A DNA stretch of 64,000 nt from Sphingomonadales bacterium EhC05 (GTDB taxonomy: Bacteria > Pseudomonadota > Alphaproteobacteria > Sphingomonadales > Sphingomonadaceae): NCBI GenBank assembly GCA_001650955.1, contig LXYP01000014.1, forward strand, positions 1 through 64,000, given 5' to 3'. Positions 26,672-33,385 of the stretch are shown in pieces (the first letter of the stretch is position 1; every line of letters begins with the position of its first letter). Below the pieces are notes generated by a model. The model was given only the letters and a program-made list of their open reading frames with translations. It searched no databases and was not told the origin of the DNA. The position numbers and the translations under genes were made by a program.

Positions 26672-26932
26672 ATGAGGCAGCTAAACAAACGAGTTGAAGC
26701 ATTGGAAGATGCAAAGCAGTCTGGCCAGATCGGGCAAGTGGTCTTGTGGGCGCATGGAATCCCATTTGAAGACGCTTTGTCACGCGCTGGCGGCTTGAGG
26801 CCGGATGGCCTTCCTCGGATGCTGATAACCCTTGTTGGAGTCAAAGGCGGTCACGGAAAGCCGATTGAGGAAGATTGGCGTCCTGAATATCAAGCCGAAT
26901 ATGACAAGGCTCGAGCTTGGGCTGCTGGTTGA
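26672..26932 (+). CDS. Small protein with R-V-x-x-LE leader after the polyvalent gene
   Basis: 86 aa starting MRQLNKRVEALEDAKQSG, a distant fifth occurrence of the R-[VL]-x-x-LE motif. The C-terminal half (EEDWRPEYQAEYDKARAWAAG) is charged. The ATG follows the previous stop by 1 bp, so it is coupled to the giant gene. Unknown function, perhaps a partner of the DUF5681 or polyvalent protein. Confidence 0.5.
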   Translation: MRQLNKRVEALEDAKQSGQIGQVVLWAHGIPFEDALSRAGGLRPDGLPRMLITLVGVKGGHGKPIEEDWRPEYQAEYDKARAWAAG

Positions 26933-26982
26933 TCCCGGTGCTATCGGCACTAAAGACACTAACCGCCATGTATGTTTGTGAG

Positions 26983-27168
26983 CTAAGCAATATCCTTCAT
27001 CAATATTGCTAAGCGCTTCCAATGTTTGCGGGATCTTTTGGGTAAGCTTTTGTCGTTAGCCCGAGCCTGGAGCAACGCTTTGACATTATCGCCATGTTTG
27101 GACATTAATTCCGAAAGTTCAAAATTATCATTTTCAGTTTGGGTTCTCGATATAAACAGCCTCATCAT
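26983..27168 (-). CDS. Small hypothetical protein
   Basis: 61 aa from the ATG at 27168, chosen because AAGGAG lies 7 bp upstream; the frame is open to 27237 without support. Sequence MMRLFISRTQTENDNFELSELMSK then a basic helical end (SLPKRSRKHWKRLAILMKDIA). No family recognised. Confidence 0.45.
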   Translation of the reverse strand: MMRLFISRTQTENDNFELSELMSKHGDNVKALLQARANDKSLPKRSRKHWKRLAILMKDIA

Positions 27169-27393
27169 CACCAATCTCCTTAGAAACAGTGCCCCAGAAT
27201 CAACTCCAAAACGGTATATTGTTATGGTGCCAAACATACATATTTTGCTTTATGTTGCAATCGCGAAGCTAGGATAATGTGGGATTGATGAACTTGCCCT
27301 GTTATCGGCTTGCCGATCAAGCATTGAAGCTAAAGACACTAAAGACATAGCACCTGCTTCCCGCAATCAAAGGCAAATCCTGTTCCTGCATAG

Positions 27394-27564
27394 TGCTATC
27401 CAATTGATGCACTTGGGCATTATCGGACTTGGCTGCAAGAGGAATATATCGAGGGCGGAAAGTTGAAAAACTATCTGTCTACGAAGGTTTCGAAGGGTGA
27501 GCTGCCGCCTTCGGTAGCGCAACTAGCAATTACAGCGATGACGCCTGACCAGATTGAGGGTTAA
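27394..27564 (+). pseudogene. 5'-truncated gene remnant
   Basis: An open stretch with coding character (TWLQEEYIEGGKLKN ... PPSVAQLAITAMTPDQIEG) running from just after an in-frame TAG at 27391 to a TAA at 27564. It has no ATG, GTG or TTG start near its beginning and no ribosome site. It looks like the 3' end of a lost gene; identity unknown. Confidence 0.35.
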
Positions 27565-27575
27565 AATCCCTACAA

Positions 27576-28076
27576 TTAGAACCAGAGTTTTGTCCAGTAC
27601 CAGCGTTTTGGCATTTTTTTATCCACTAGCGAGCGGACCAGTTCCTCAAACTCATGATAGATAGCGGGGTTTTTAGTGTGTTGCCTTAGTTTGTAGATAA
27701 ATGGCGCCGCTAGGGTAAAATCTCTGATGAGTGTCCCACGCCATGTTCGCTTGATATATTCTCTATCCAAGACGCCGAATTGCATACCGATAGCTAGTCG
27801 CTCATGCTCATTCAAAACCAACCTCACCGAGGTTGCTTCGTCCGTATCAAAAGTGGCTGGATCAGCATACTTCAATATCGCACCGTCATCATTAGTAAGC
27901 TTGATAAACATCTTTCTTGCGTCGATTAAATCATTATCGGCATCTACTCGAGCTAGGTGGTTCAGCGTTGCGACTCTTCGCGCTACTACCCGTTGGGTGA
28001 TAATACCCCAGACAGCCAGTATTGCGGCAATTGTGGCTGTAAGAAGAATGGCCTCAACTTCTCCAAGTGAGGCCAT
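27576..28076 (-). CDS. DUF4760-like membrane-anchored protein
   Basis: 166 aa. One N-terminal transmembrane helix (EAILLTATIAAILAVWGIIT) followed by a cytosolic helical domain with RVVARRVATLNHLARVD, ARKMFIKL, VRLVLNEHERLAIGMQFGVLD and a Trp/Lys-rich end. This order matches DUF4760 proteins, common in mobile elements and near defence genes; no activity is known for them. The ribosome site is weak. A 15-codon ORF with a strong site lies 41 bp upstream on the same strand. Confidence 0.65.
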   Translation of the reverse strand: MASLGEVEAILLTATIAAILAVWGIITQRVVARRVATLNHLARVDADNDLIDARKMFIKLTNDDGAILKYADPATFDTDEATSVRLVLNEHERLAIGMQFGVLDREYIKRTWRGTLIRDFTLAAPFIYKLRQHTKNPAIYHEFEELVRSLVDKKMPKRWYWTKLWF

Positions 28077-28117
28077 TCCAAAAACTGCTTGTTCAGTAGA
28101 GACTGAAGGAAGACTGA

Positions 28118-28165
28118 TTAGACAGTGCCTCCCCAGGCTTCACGGGCTTTAGTTGCATATTTCAT
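28118..28165 (-). CDS. Very small ORF (15 codons) upstream of the DUF4760 gene
   Basis: MKYATKAREAWGGTV, preceded by AAGGAGC with 7-base spacing to the ATG, the best ribosome site in the neighbourhood. It ends 41 bp before the DUF4760 start. It could be a leader peptide or a tiny functional peptide; being so short, chance cannot be excluded. Confidence 0.35.
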   Translation of the reverse strand: MKYATKAREAWGGTV

Positions 28166-28472
28166 AACATTTGCTCCTTATGAATTTGCGTTCTGTTGCC
28201 CTCTATATGGAGGAGAACAGGTTAACGGCAAGTGATTTTGTTGTTCAGAGACGGGAATTTTTCGATATTCAACCGTTTTTCGGGTTTTAGCGTAGTCTGC
28301 CGCTATGACGACTATACACGATTCTAGGAACTTTTCAATCGAATCAGGCAGAAAAACTCCCGTTGGCTAGTTATCTATATAGGTCCCTCCCGAACGGGAT
28401 ATATGTCCAGGTTGGCGTAGGCAGGATAACCAAGCTAAAGGTCACATAGAATCGCCAACGGAGACCGAGTTT
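28166..28472. other. Intergenic stretch holding an orphan transposon end
   Basis: No gene supported. Upstream of the two-helix membrane protein gene it contains the solitary terminal repeat at 28363-28387 and an inverted CCCGTT / AACGGG pair around it. Confidence 0.4.
28363..28387. repeat. Orphan copy of the IS1595-type terminal repeat
   Basis: Matches the right end of the neighbouring transposon (32174-32198) at 23 of 25 positions and in the same orientation: TTGGCTAGTT..TATATAGGTCCC. No matching partner end or transposase was found on its left, so it is the relic of another insertion or of a small non-autonomous copy. Confidence 0.7.
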
Positions 28473-28889
28473 TTGCAATTTAGGACTAAACCAAGTCAAA
28501 ATGCGATCTTGCTGACGGAACAGCGGATTGAAACAATTGTGCGCAGGTCTGAACAAGGACATACAATCCTTGGAGATTTAATGTTCTCAATCGTCAAATG
28601 GCTATTTGCATCGCTACTTGTGATTAATAGTGGTGCAATTATTGCCGTTCTTGGACAAGAAGGCATTGAAGGTCGTGCGATGCTTTGGTCGGTGATTTGG
28701 TTTGTCGCTGGTGTTGGCACCGCTTTGTTATCGGGTTTTGTTGCTTTGTTCGAACTTCAAAAGGCGTTCCCTAACAGAGCAGCGTTCCTTGAAATAGAGG
28801 AAGGGTATATCGAACCAGAACAATTGAATCTCATTCTAGAGGGGGAAGACTGTCCGTCGTCAGAACATTTGGCACTGAAGGCTGCGTAA
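28473..28889 (+). CDS. Two-helix membrane protein
   Basis: 138 aa from a TTG at 28473. A charged N-terminal helix (LTEQRIETIVRRSEQGHTI) leads into SIVKWLFASLLVINSGAIIAVL and LWSVIWFVAGVGTALLSGFVAL, then a soluble acidic tail. The architecture is shared by many small accessory membrane proteins of mobile elements. An ATG at 28581 with GGAG upstream is an alternative start, but it would cut into the helix preceding the first membrane segment. Function unknown. Confidence 0.55.
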   Translation: MQFRTKPSQNAILLTEQRIETIVRRSEQGHTILGDLMFSIVKWLFASLLVINSGAIIAVLGQEGIEGRAMLWSVIWFVAGVGTALLSGFVALFELQKAFPNRAAFLEIEEGYIEPEQLNLILEGEDCPSSEHLALKAA

Positions 28890-28924
28890 ATTAGTAGAGC
28901 GTTGGTTCCATCTGTTGGTTGATG

Positions 28925-29224
28925 TTAAGCGGCAAGCTTGCGGTGTTGCAAGCGCCGATGTTCAATGGTTTGTTTTTTGATCCTTTCTCGTTGTTTTATA
29001 ATGGCGATTGCTCTGCCGAAGTAGGCGTCTGCAGGCGTTAGTCGCCGACCCGATACATCTACTTCGAACGCCCGTCTTGCTATATCATTTCCTTTTATTA
29101 CGGCGGCCAACGCGGCTCCAGTTTGGCCTTTGATGAAAATACCACTCGCATAGGCTAGCGCCGAAAATCTGGCACCATTCTGAAAATCACGCGGCTTTAA
29201 CCTTACACTGTTCGTTTGTTCCAT
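28925..29224 (-). CDS. Hypothetical protein whose start region was hit by the transposon
   Basis: 99 aa (MEQTNSVRLKPRDFQNGARF...), basic C-terminus (RERIKKQTIEHRRLQHRKL). Its start codon lies inside the 8-bp target duplication (29222-29229). Before insertion it lay 9 bp downstream of the lipoprotein gene now ending at 32211. Its former upstream sequence is now 3 kb away, and the transposon end offers no ribosome site, so translation is probably lost or weak. Confidence 0.5.
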   Translation of the reverse strand: MEQTNSVRLKPRDFQNGARFSALAYASGIFIKGQTGAALAAVIKGNDIARRAFEVDVSGRRLTPADAYFGRAIAIIKQRERIKKQTIEHRRLQHRKLAA

Positions 29225-29229
29225 CGTAA
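29222..29229. repeat. Target-site duplication, left copy
   Basis: CATCGTAA directly before the left terminal repeat; identical to 32199-32206. Eight bp is the duplication length known for the IS1595 family. Confidence 0.9.
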
Positions 29230-29252
29230 GGGACCTATATACGTAGCTAGCC
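29230..29252 (+). repeat. Transposon left terminal inverted repeat
   Basis: Begins GGGACCTATATAC and ends CTAGCC; pairs with 32176-32198 with two mismatches. Confidence 0.9.
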
Positions 29253-29313
29253 GGTTAAAAGTCAGCTCTTGCGAAAATGTCGCAACAAGACCATATAGAG
29301 AACGGAGATGACC

Positions 29314-29781
29314 ATGCCCCCGTATGATGCTCGCCAGATTGCAAACTGGTTTATTGATCGCGCTAAGAGCGAGGGCCGCGCTTTATCTATTATGTCTCTC
29401 TTAAAACTTACCTATATTGCACATGGCTGGCATCTTGAAATGCGGCAGATTCCACTTTTGAATAACCGGATTGAAGCATGGCAACATGGGCCGGTCATTC
29501 CAGAGGTATATTCTAATCTACGGCCACAGGGCATTGTTCCGCAACAGCCGATTGATGGTTATCCGGTCCCTACGGAGCCAACGGATGTTGATTTCTTAGA
29601 GCAAATTTATAAAATCTATGGGCATATGTCGCCCTTTAAGCTGTCGGAGTTGACGCACGTTCCAGGTGGCCCTTGGGAGACTGCAAGAAAATGGGGTGGC
29701 TCTTACGCGGAAATTCCGAACGACCTCATTCAGTCGCATTACATCGCAAAGCGGCAACCAGAGAATGCCGCAAATGGGTAA
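29314..29781 (+). CDS. Panacea / DUF4065 domain protein (putative antitoxin)
   Basis: 155 aa. The start at 29314 is preferred over the ATG at 29308 because GGAG (29304-29307) then has 6-base spacing. The domain runs the whole length: YDARQIANWFIDRAKSEGRA, MSLLKLTYIAHGWHLEM, NRIEAWQHGPVIPEVYSNL, then LSELTHVPGGPWETARK. The Panacea (DUF4065) domain is established as a promiscuous antitoxin domain that neutralises diverse toxins encoded next to it. Here the partner would be the overlapping membrane protein. Pairing is inferred. Confidence 0.8.
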   Translation: MPPYDARQIANWFIDRAKSEGRALSIMSLLKLTYIAHGWHLEMRQIPLLNNRIEAWQHGPVIPEVYSNLRPQGIVPQQPIDGYPVPTEPTDVDFLEQIYKIYGHMSPFKLSELTHVPGGPWETARKWGGSYAEIPNDLIQSHYIAKRQPENAANG

Positions 29782-30208
29782 GCCTCCCGCTAAAGTCCCT
29801 AAAGTGGATTTAGGCGGTGAAGATGCTCCAGAAGATTTGCCGCAGCCAGATCAATACGAGGCAATAGCACTTCGTAGCCTAGATGCTGATGCGAAAGCAA
29901 AAGAGAACGTCAATCGTGAAGCTAACCAGCGTTATTATCTCCGCTGGCTAGCGGTGATTGCAAGTTTATTGATTATGTCCGGTATGGGTTGGATGCTTTC
30001 ACATGTTGTGCATAAGCTGATGTCATTACGAACATTCGGCACACCATCTGCATACATAATAGCGATTTATGTTGCGCCTATATTATCTATGACAGGCTTA
30101 TCCATTGCTCTGCTGGTAGCTGCCTTTAGAGGCTTTAAAGATGGTGATGGAGACACAGGCGCTAAAGCGCTGTCCGAGGGCGCTAAAATGGGTAAACTGA
30201 TGCAGTGA
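29774..30208 (+). CDS. Two-helix membrane protein paired with DUF4065 (putative toxin)
   Basis: 144 aa, start overlapping the DUF4065 stop within ATGGGTAA. An acidic soluble N-terminal part (DLGGEDAPEDLPQPDQYEAIALRSLDAD) precedes two membrane helices (YYLRWLAVIASLLIMSGMGWML and YIIAIYVAPILSMTGLSIALLVAAF) and a short tail. Membrane-acting partners are known for some Panacea antitoxins, so a toxin role is reasonable, but no toxin family motif is recognisable. It could instead be a membrane partner with another role. Confidence 0.6.
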   Translation: MGKPPAKVPKVDLGGEDAPEDLPQPDQYEAIALRSLDADAKAKENVNREANQRYYLRWLAVIASLLIMSGMGWMLSHVVHKLMSLRTFGTPSAYIIAIYVAPILSMTGLSIALLVAAFRGFKDGDGDTGAKALSEGAKMGKLMQ

Positions 30209-30212
30209 TCTT

Positions 30213-30229
30213 AGATTAACCCTTAATCT
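30213..30229. terminator. Near-palindrome between convergent passenger genes
   Basis: AGATTAA ccc TTAATCT, flanked by GATC on both sides, lies in the 23-bp gap between the two convergent stops. It may act as a bidirectional terminator although neither side has a long T-run. Confidence 0.4.
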
Positions 30230-30231
30230 GA

Positions 30232-31203
30232 TCAGTCAATAATCCGGTTCATCTCATCAAACAGATAAGGGGCAACCGTTATCGTTTTTTGCTTCTGCGC
30301 CACTTTCTTGAAATGGACTATATCGTCACACATTTCCATAACTCCTTCAATCTTACCAATTTGGCGCGTTAGAATTGTCCTCCCCTCATCAGTCAGCCAT
30401 TGATGGAATCGCGCCTTACGCTTACCCTCATCTGTGATATTTAACCTGTCGAGTTCAGCCTTCACGTAGCCGTGCTCAATAGGATCATAGACATATTTGT
30501 TGATGAATCGTCCATAATATTGAGGGCGGTTTCTAGATGACGTTTTTGGATTCCCATAAAGCCGGTCAAGTTCTGCAAAAAATGTGTCTGGAAAGGTGTG
30601 AATCCATTTCTGCAACCCTTCTTCGATATATTTAGAAAGTAGTAATCGGAGAGCATCGTGCTTTCTATCATATTGATAGCCAGTCGCCTCATCGACAAGA
30701 GCGTTGATGCCCACATTGGCTAATGCAAGTAGCAATATCTCACTGGCTCTAGCTAGCGGCTCTTGCTGCTTTACCAATTTGCCTTTGGCTCTGGCCTCAA
30801 GATAAACTTCACACATTTTGGGCAAAATCTCGGCATTGTAGCCGTCTATCACAGAGCCATTTAGGGATTCATAGGAGATGGTTTTGAGCACCCCCTCTAA
30901 ATCGCGGTTGACGTATGGTTGCAGGTTCTGTGCATCCAAAAAAGCGGGCCTATTGGGCACCCGCCGATCATCTTTCGTCCGACCGCGTTTTGTGCGGCCA
31001 AAAGCCTTAAAAACACCGGCCTGACTTATTACTCTCGTGCCGTCCGACAAAACAGCAACATTCAATTCCACATTTGCAAGGGGCAGGATACCTTCGTGAG
31101 TAGCCTTCAAGACTATCTTCAAAGGGTCGGCGGCTATCATTGCCCCTGCCACGACATCAAAACCAGCATCAATCGGTTCAATAATCTTGTCGTCCTTAGC
31201 CAC
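30232..31203 (-). CDS. P63C domain protein, transposon passenger
   Basis: 323 aa, GTG start inside the transposase stop (GTGGCTAA, 8-bp overlap). The body fits the P63C family: FGRTKRGRTKDDRRVPNRPAFLDAQNL, then LARASEILLLALANVGINALVDEATGYQY, and LYGNPKTSSRNRPQYYGRFINKYVYDPI. P63C occurs in phage and mobile-element proteins, often near antirepressor-like domains; its biochemical role is not established. Coupling to the transposase suggests a role in transposition control or in host interaction. Confidence 0.75.
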   Translation of the reverse strand: MAKDDKIIEPIDAGFDVVAGAMIAADPLKIVLKATHEGILPLANVELNVAVLSDGTRVISQAGVFKAFGRTKRGRTKDDRRVPNRPAFLDAQNLQPYVNRDLEGVLKTISYESLNGSVIDGYNAEILPKMCEVYLEARAKGKLVKQQEPLARASEILLLALANVGINALVDEATGYQYDRKHDALRLLLSKYIEEGLQKWIHTFPDTFFAELDRLYGNPKTSSRNRPQYYGRFINKYVYDPIEHGYVKAELDRLNITDEGKRKARFHQWLTDEGRTILTRQIGKIEGVMEMCDDIVHFKKVAQKQKTITVAPYLFDEMNRIID

Positions 31204-32131
31204 TGATCAATTCCTTATATGTAAGACGTTTTCCATCCATGCGCCCGATTGTCATGTTGATAAAGCCCATTGTGCCAGCTTCGCGAGTGTTTTGGCGAAA
31301 CGAAAATTCGTTCACGTAGCGATGTAGATGCTTAGGGGACATATAGTGATAGATGCCGTGATAACCGCGCTTTAGAAGCGCCCAGAAGCTTTCAATACCG
31401 TTTGTGTGAAGGCAATAGTGCCGGACATATTCACCGGCTGAATGGTTTACTGTGTGATGATAATAACCTTGCGCTGACAGACCGCGATACGCTGCAAAAT
31501 CATCTGTGATAACCGTTGCGCCGTGTGGCACGTTAGCGGCCACAAAGCCCTTTAGAGTAGCTGCCTTGGTATTTGGGATAGGATGAGCGCGGACTTCGCC
31601 TAATTCGTCTCGTGCGCCAATTACAGCAACCTTGCCGACCGCACCGCGACCGGCGTGAAGCTTCTTATTGCCATGTTTGTTCTTTTCTTTGCCGCCTACG
31701 AATGTTTCATCAACTTGAGTTGTTCCGGTCATATCACGATCTGAACCGCTCATCCAAGTTTCGCGAATGCGCTGCGCCAAAAACCATGCAGACTTTTGAG
31801 TAATTCCCAGTTCGCGAGCCATTTGTGTTGAAGGGATGCCTTTACGTGCGCTTGTCATCATAAAGATTGCAAGCAACCATTTTTGAAGGGGTAAACGGCT
31901 TTCAGCCAATACAGTGCCGGTCCGAATGCTGAAATGCTTACGGCAATCGCGGCAACGATAAGCCATTGGCTTGTGATCTTTGCACTCATTGACGTTGCAG
32001 CTACCGCAATGGCCACATGCCGCTTCACCCTGCCAGCGTTGGTTTTCAAAATAAACCCGTGCACTTTCCTCATCTGGGAACTTGCTGAAAAACTCGAAAG
32101 TGCTGATCGTTGCGGGCTGTTTGTTTGTCAT
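31196..32131 (-). CDS. IS1595-family (ISXO2-like) transposase
   Basis: 311 aa. An N-terminal zinc ribbon (CGHCGSC ... YRCRDCRKHF) is followed by an HTH region (STQMARELGITQKSAWFLAQRI) and the DDE/N-type catalytic core: Asp in QVDETFVGG, Asp in TVITDDFAAY, and the NGIESFWALLKRG segment. It reads from near the right end inwards; the 60 bp between it and the right terminus contain three further CTAGCC/GGCTAG boxes, possibly extra transposase sites. It appears intact. Confidence 0.93.
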   Translation of the reverse strand: MTNKQPATISTFEFFSKFPDEESARVYFENQRWQGEAACGHCGSCNVNECKDHKPMAYRCRDCRKHFSIRTGTVLAESRLPLQKWLLAIFMMTSARKGIPSTQMARELGITQKSAWFLAQRIRETWMSGSDRDMTGTTQVDETFVGGKEKNKHGNKKLHAGRGAVGKVAVIGARDELGEVRAHPIPNTKAATLKGFVAANVPHGATVITDDFAAYRGLSAQGYYHHTVNHSAGEYVRHYCLHTNGIESFWALLKRGYHGIYHYMSPKHLHRYVNEFSFRQNTREAGTMGFINMTIGRMDGKRLTYKELISG

Positions 32132-32175
32132 GAACTTTAACTAGCCAAGTTTGTTCGGCTAGTCAAGCTGTCTTT

Positions 32176-32198
32176 GGCTAGTTAAGTATATAGGTCCC
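32176..32198 (-). repeat. Transposon right terminal inverted repeat
   Basis: Ends TATATAGGTCCC; the inverted partner of 29230-29252 (21 of 23). Confidence 0.9.
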
Positions 32199-32206
32199 CA
32201 TCGTAA
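32199..32206. repeat. Target-site duplication, right copy
   Basis: CATCGTAA directly after the right terminal repeat, identical to 29222-29229. Confidence 0.9.
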
Positions 32207-32210
32207 ATTC

Positions 32211-32654
32211 TCAATTTCTAAAATAATACTGCGGATAAGAAGTTGTACATGATGAGGATATACCGCCAGAAAATCCATCTTCATTATAGTAATAATTCAC
32301 TATTTTCGCGACCCTTACTCTTTCATTAATTTTATTTGTAAAATATACTCCCCTAAAAAAATCCAAATAAACTACCTGCTCATGAATCAAAGAATATTTT
32401 TTATCTTGAGTGGGCCCTGTTATTAAATACCAACTTTCTCCATCAATTTGTGAACTTGATAATTTTGGCTTGGATAAGGGATTGAGTGCTTTTGCGTGCT
32501 CTTTATACAATTTCCATCTTTCATAATCAAAGATCTCTATACTCGAATCATATTTACATTTTTCTTCTAATTTTTCATCCAAAGAACTGCACCCTGAAAG
32601 AACAAATATAAATATCGATATTTTTGTAACAAGAAAAGATCTATAATTATGCAT
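32211..32654 (-). CDS. AT-rich lipoprotein of the cargo region
   Basis: 147 aa from the ATG at 32654, which gives a clear lipoprotein signal (MHNYRSFLVTKISIFIFVLSGC); the longer open frame to 32756 would put the signal inside the protein. The mature part is Tyr/Lys/Asn-rich (EKCKYDSSIEIFDYERWKLY). It is visibly more A/T-rich than its neighbours, pointing to transfer from a low-GC source. It was formerly the upstream gene of an operon with the 99-aa gene at 28925-29224. Function unknown. Confidence 0.6.
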   Translation of the reverse strand: MHNYRSFLVTKISIFIFVLSGCSSLDEKLEEKCKYDSSIEIFDYERWKLYKEHAKALNPLSKPKLSSSQIDGESWYLITGPTQDKKYSLIHEQVVYLDFFRGVYFTNKINERVRVAKIVNYYYNEDGFSGGISSSCTTSYPQYYFRN

Positions 32655-32774
32655 ATTTGCTAACTGATTTTTAGACAAGACGCCTCCGACATGGCGCGAC
32701 CCGATTGTGTTAACGGGCTTTGCCTCTTTTGTCTGTTTCTGTGTTGGTATTGGCATTGTCGTTCACGCTATCAC

Positions 32775-33044
32775 ATGAAAAGGCTACTAACCGAAGACGA
32801 AGTTTGTGACCTACTACGAGTTTGCCAAAGAACGTTACGTTCCGAAAGGCAATCCGGACGGTTGCCGTTCATCAAGATTAAGAGCAAAATTCTATATGAT
32901 CCTGATGACGTGCAGCGGTATATCAATAGCTGTCGAGTAATCACGAGCCCAGTTAGCTCGACCCTCAGGCGAAGGAGGGGGATTGGCCGTCATATAGTTC
33001 CCGATTTTGAAGAAGTAATAAAAAAACGGGGGAAGTCAGAATGA
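32775..33044 (+). CDS. HTH_17 / excisionase-like DNA-binding protein
   Basis: 89 aa from MKRLLTEDEVCDLLRVCQRTLRSERQSGRLPFIKIKS (read in two parts), followed by ILYDPDDVQRYINSC: the classic layout of small MerR-like HTH_17 proteins and excisionases. The ATG at 32775 is chosen because upstream codons give an implausible Cys/Trp-rich stretch. The basic C-terminus (LRRRRGIGRHIV) may bind DNA. Its stop overlaps the next ATG. Confidence 0.7.
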   Translation: MKRLLTEDEVCDLLRVCQRTLRSERQSGRLPFIKIKSKILYDPDDVQRYINSCRVITSPVSSTLRRRRGIGRHIVPDFEEVIKKRGKSE

Positions 33045-33280
33045 ACTACCCGCCCATAATGATGCGCCGCAAAATAGCAGCAAAATATCTCGATATGTCC
33101 GAGGCTTCGTTCTTGCGCGAAGTTGCAAGCCTGAACTTGCCGATGCCTGTTTTAATTGGAAAGAAGGAGTATTGGTATCGAGAGGCAATAGATAAGGCAG
33201 TTGCCATATTGTTTGGTGTGGTTGAACCGGATTGGTCAGACATAGCTTTGTATGATCGAAGCGATGCCAAAGGAACTTGA
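33041..33280 (+). CDS. Second HTH-like small protein, coupled to the first
   Basis: 79 aa, ATGA overlap with the previous gene. RRKIAAKYLDMSEASFLREVASLNLPMPVLIGKKEYWYREAIDKAV (in two parts) has the AlpA/HTH_17 pattern: HTH then a short wing. The pair could regulate excision or the right-end cargo. Confidence 0.6.
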   Translation: MNYPPIMMRRKIAAKYLDMSEASFLREVASLNLPMPVLIGKKEYWYREAIDKAVAILFGVVEPDWSDIALYDRSDAKGT

Positions 33281-33385
33281 CGGGAGGAACCGTCACTCTG
33301 CAAAGGTCATCCCAAAAGCAGCTTTAAAGAATAACAAGAGGCTTCTCCATCCGATAGATTGGTGGCCAAAACAGTGTTGGCGATG

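Larger units (their letters stand above)
26933..27575. other. Degenerate stretch with repeats and gene remnants
   Basis: Apart from one small minus-strand gene and one fragment, this stretch lacks intact genes. The sequence [GA]GCACTAAAGACAC-like occurs at 26946-26959 and 27335-27347 and also inside the 3' end of the polyvalent gene (26602-26615). This suggests recombination or decay of duplicated gene ends, and a possible deletion scar. Confidence 0.4.
29230..32198. mobile_element. IS1595-family transposon with toxin-antitoxin-like and P63C passenger genes
   Basis: 2,969 bp with terminal inverted repeats GGGACCTATATAC[GT]TA[GA]CTAGCC (21 of 23 identical) and an 8-bp target duplication on both sides. 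Right half, minus strand: transposase then P63C gene, overlapping by 8 bp. Left half, plus strand: DUF4065 gene then membrane protein gene, also overlapping by 8 bp. The two pairs converge on a shared near-palindrome. All genes lie within the repeats, so they move as a unit. The intact ends imply a recent insertion. Confidence 0.9.

Noticed and set aside
28196-28225. CCTCTATATGGAGG as a possible left partner of the orphan transposon end
   Set aside because: It lacks the GGGACC terminus and the CTAGCC box; the resemblance is limited to TATAT.
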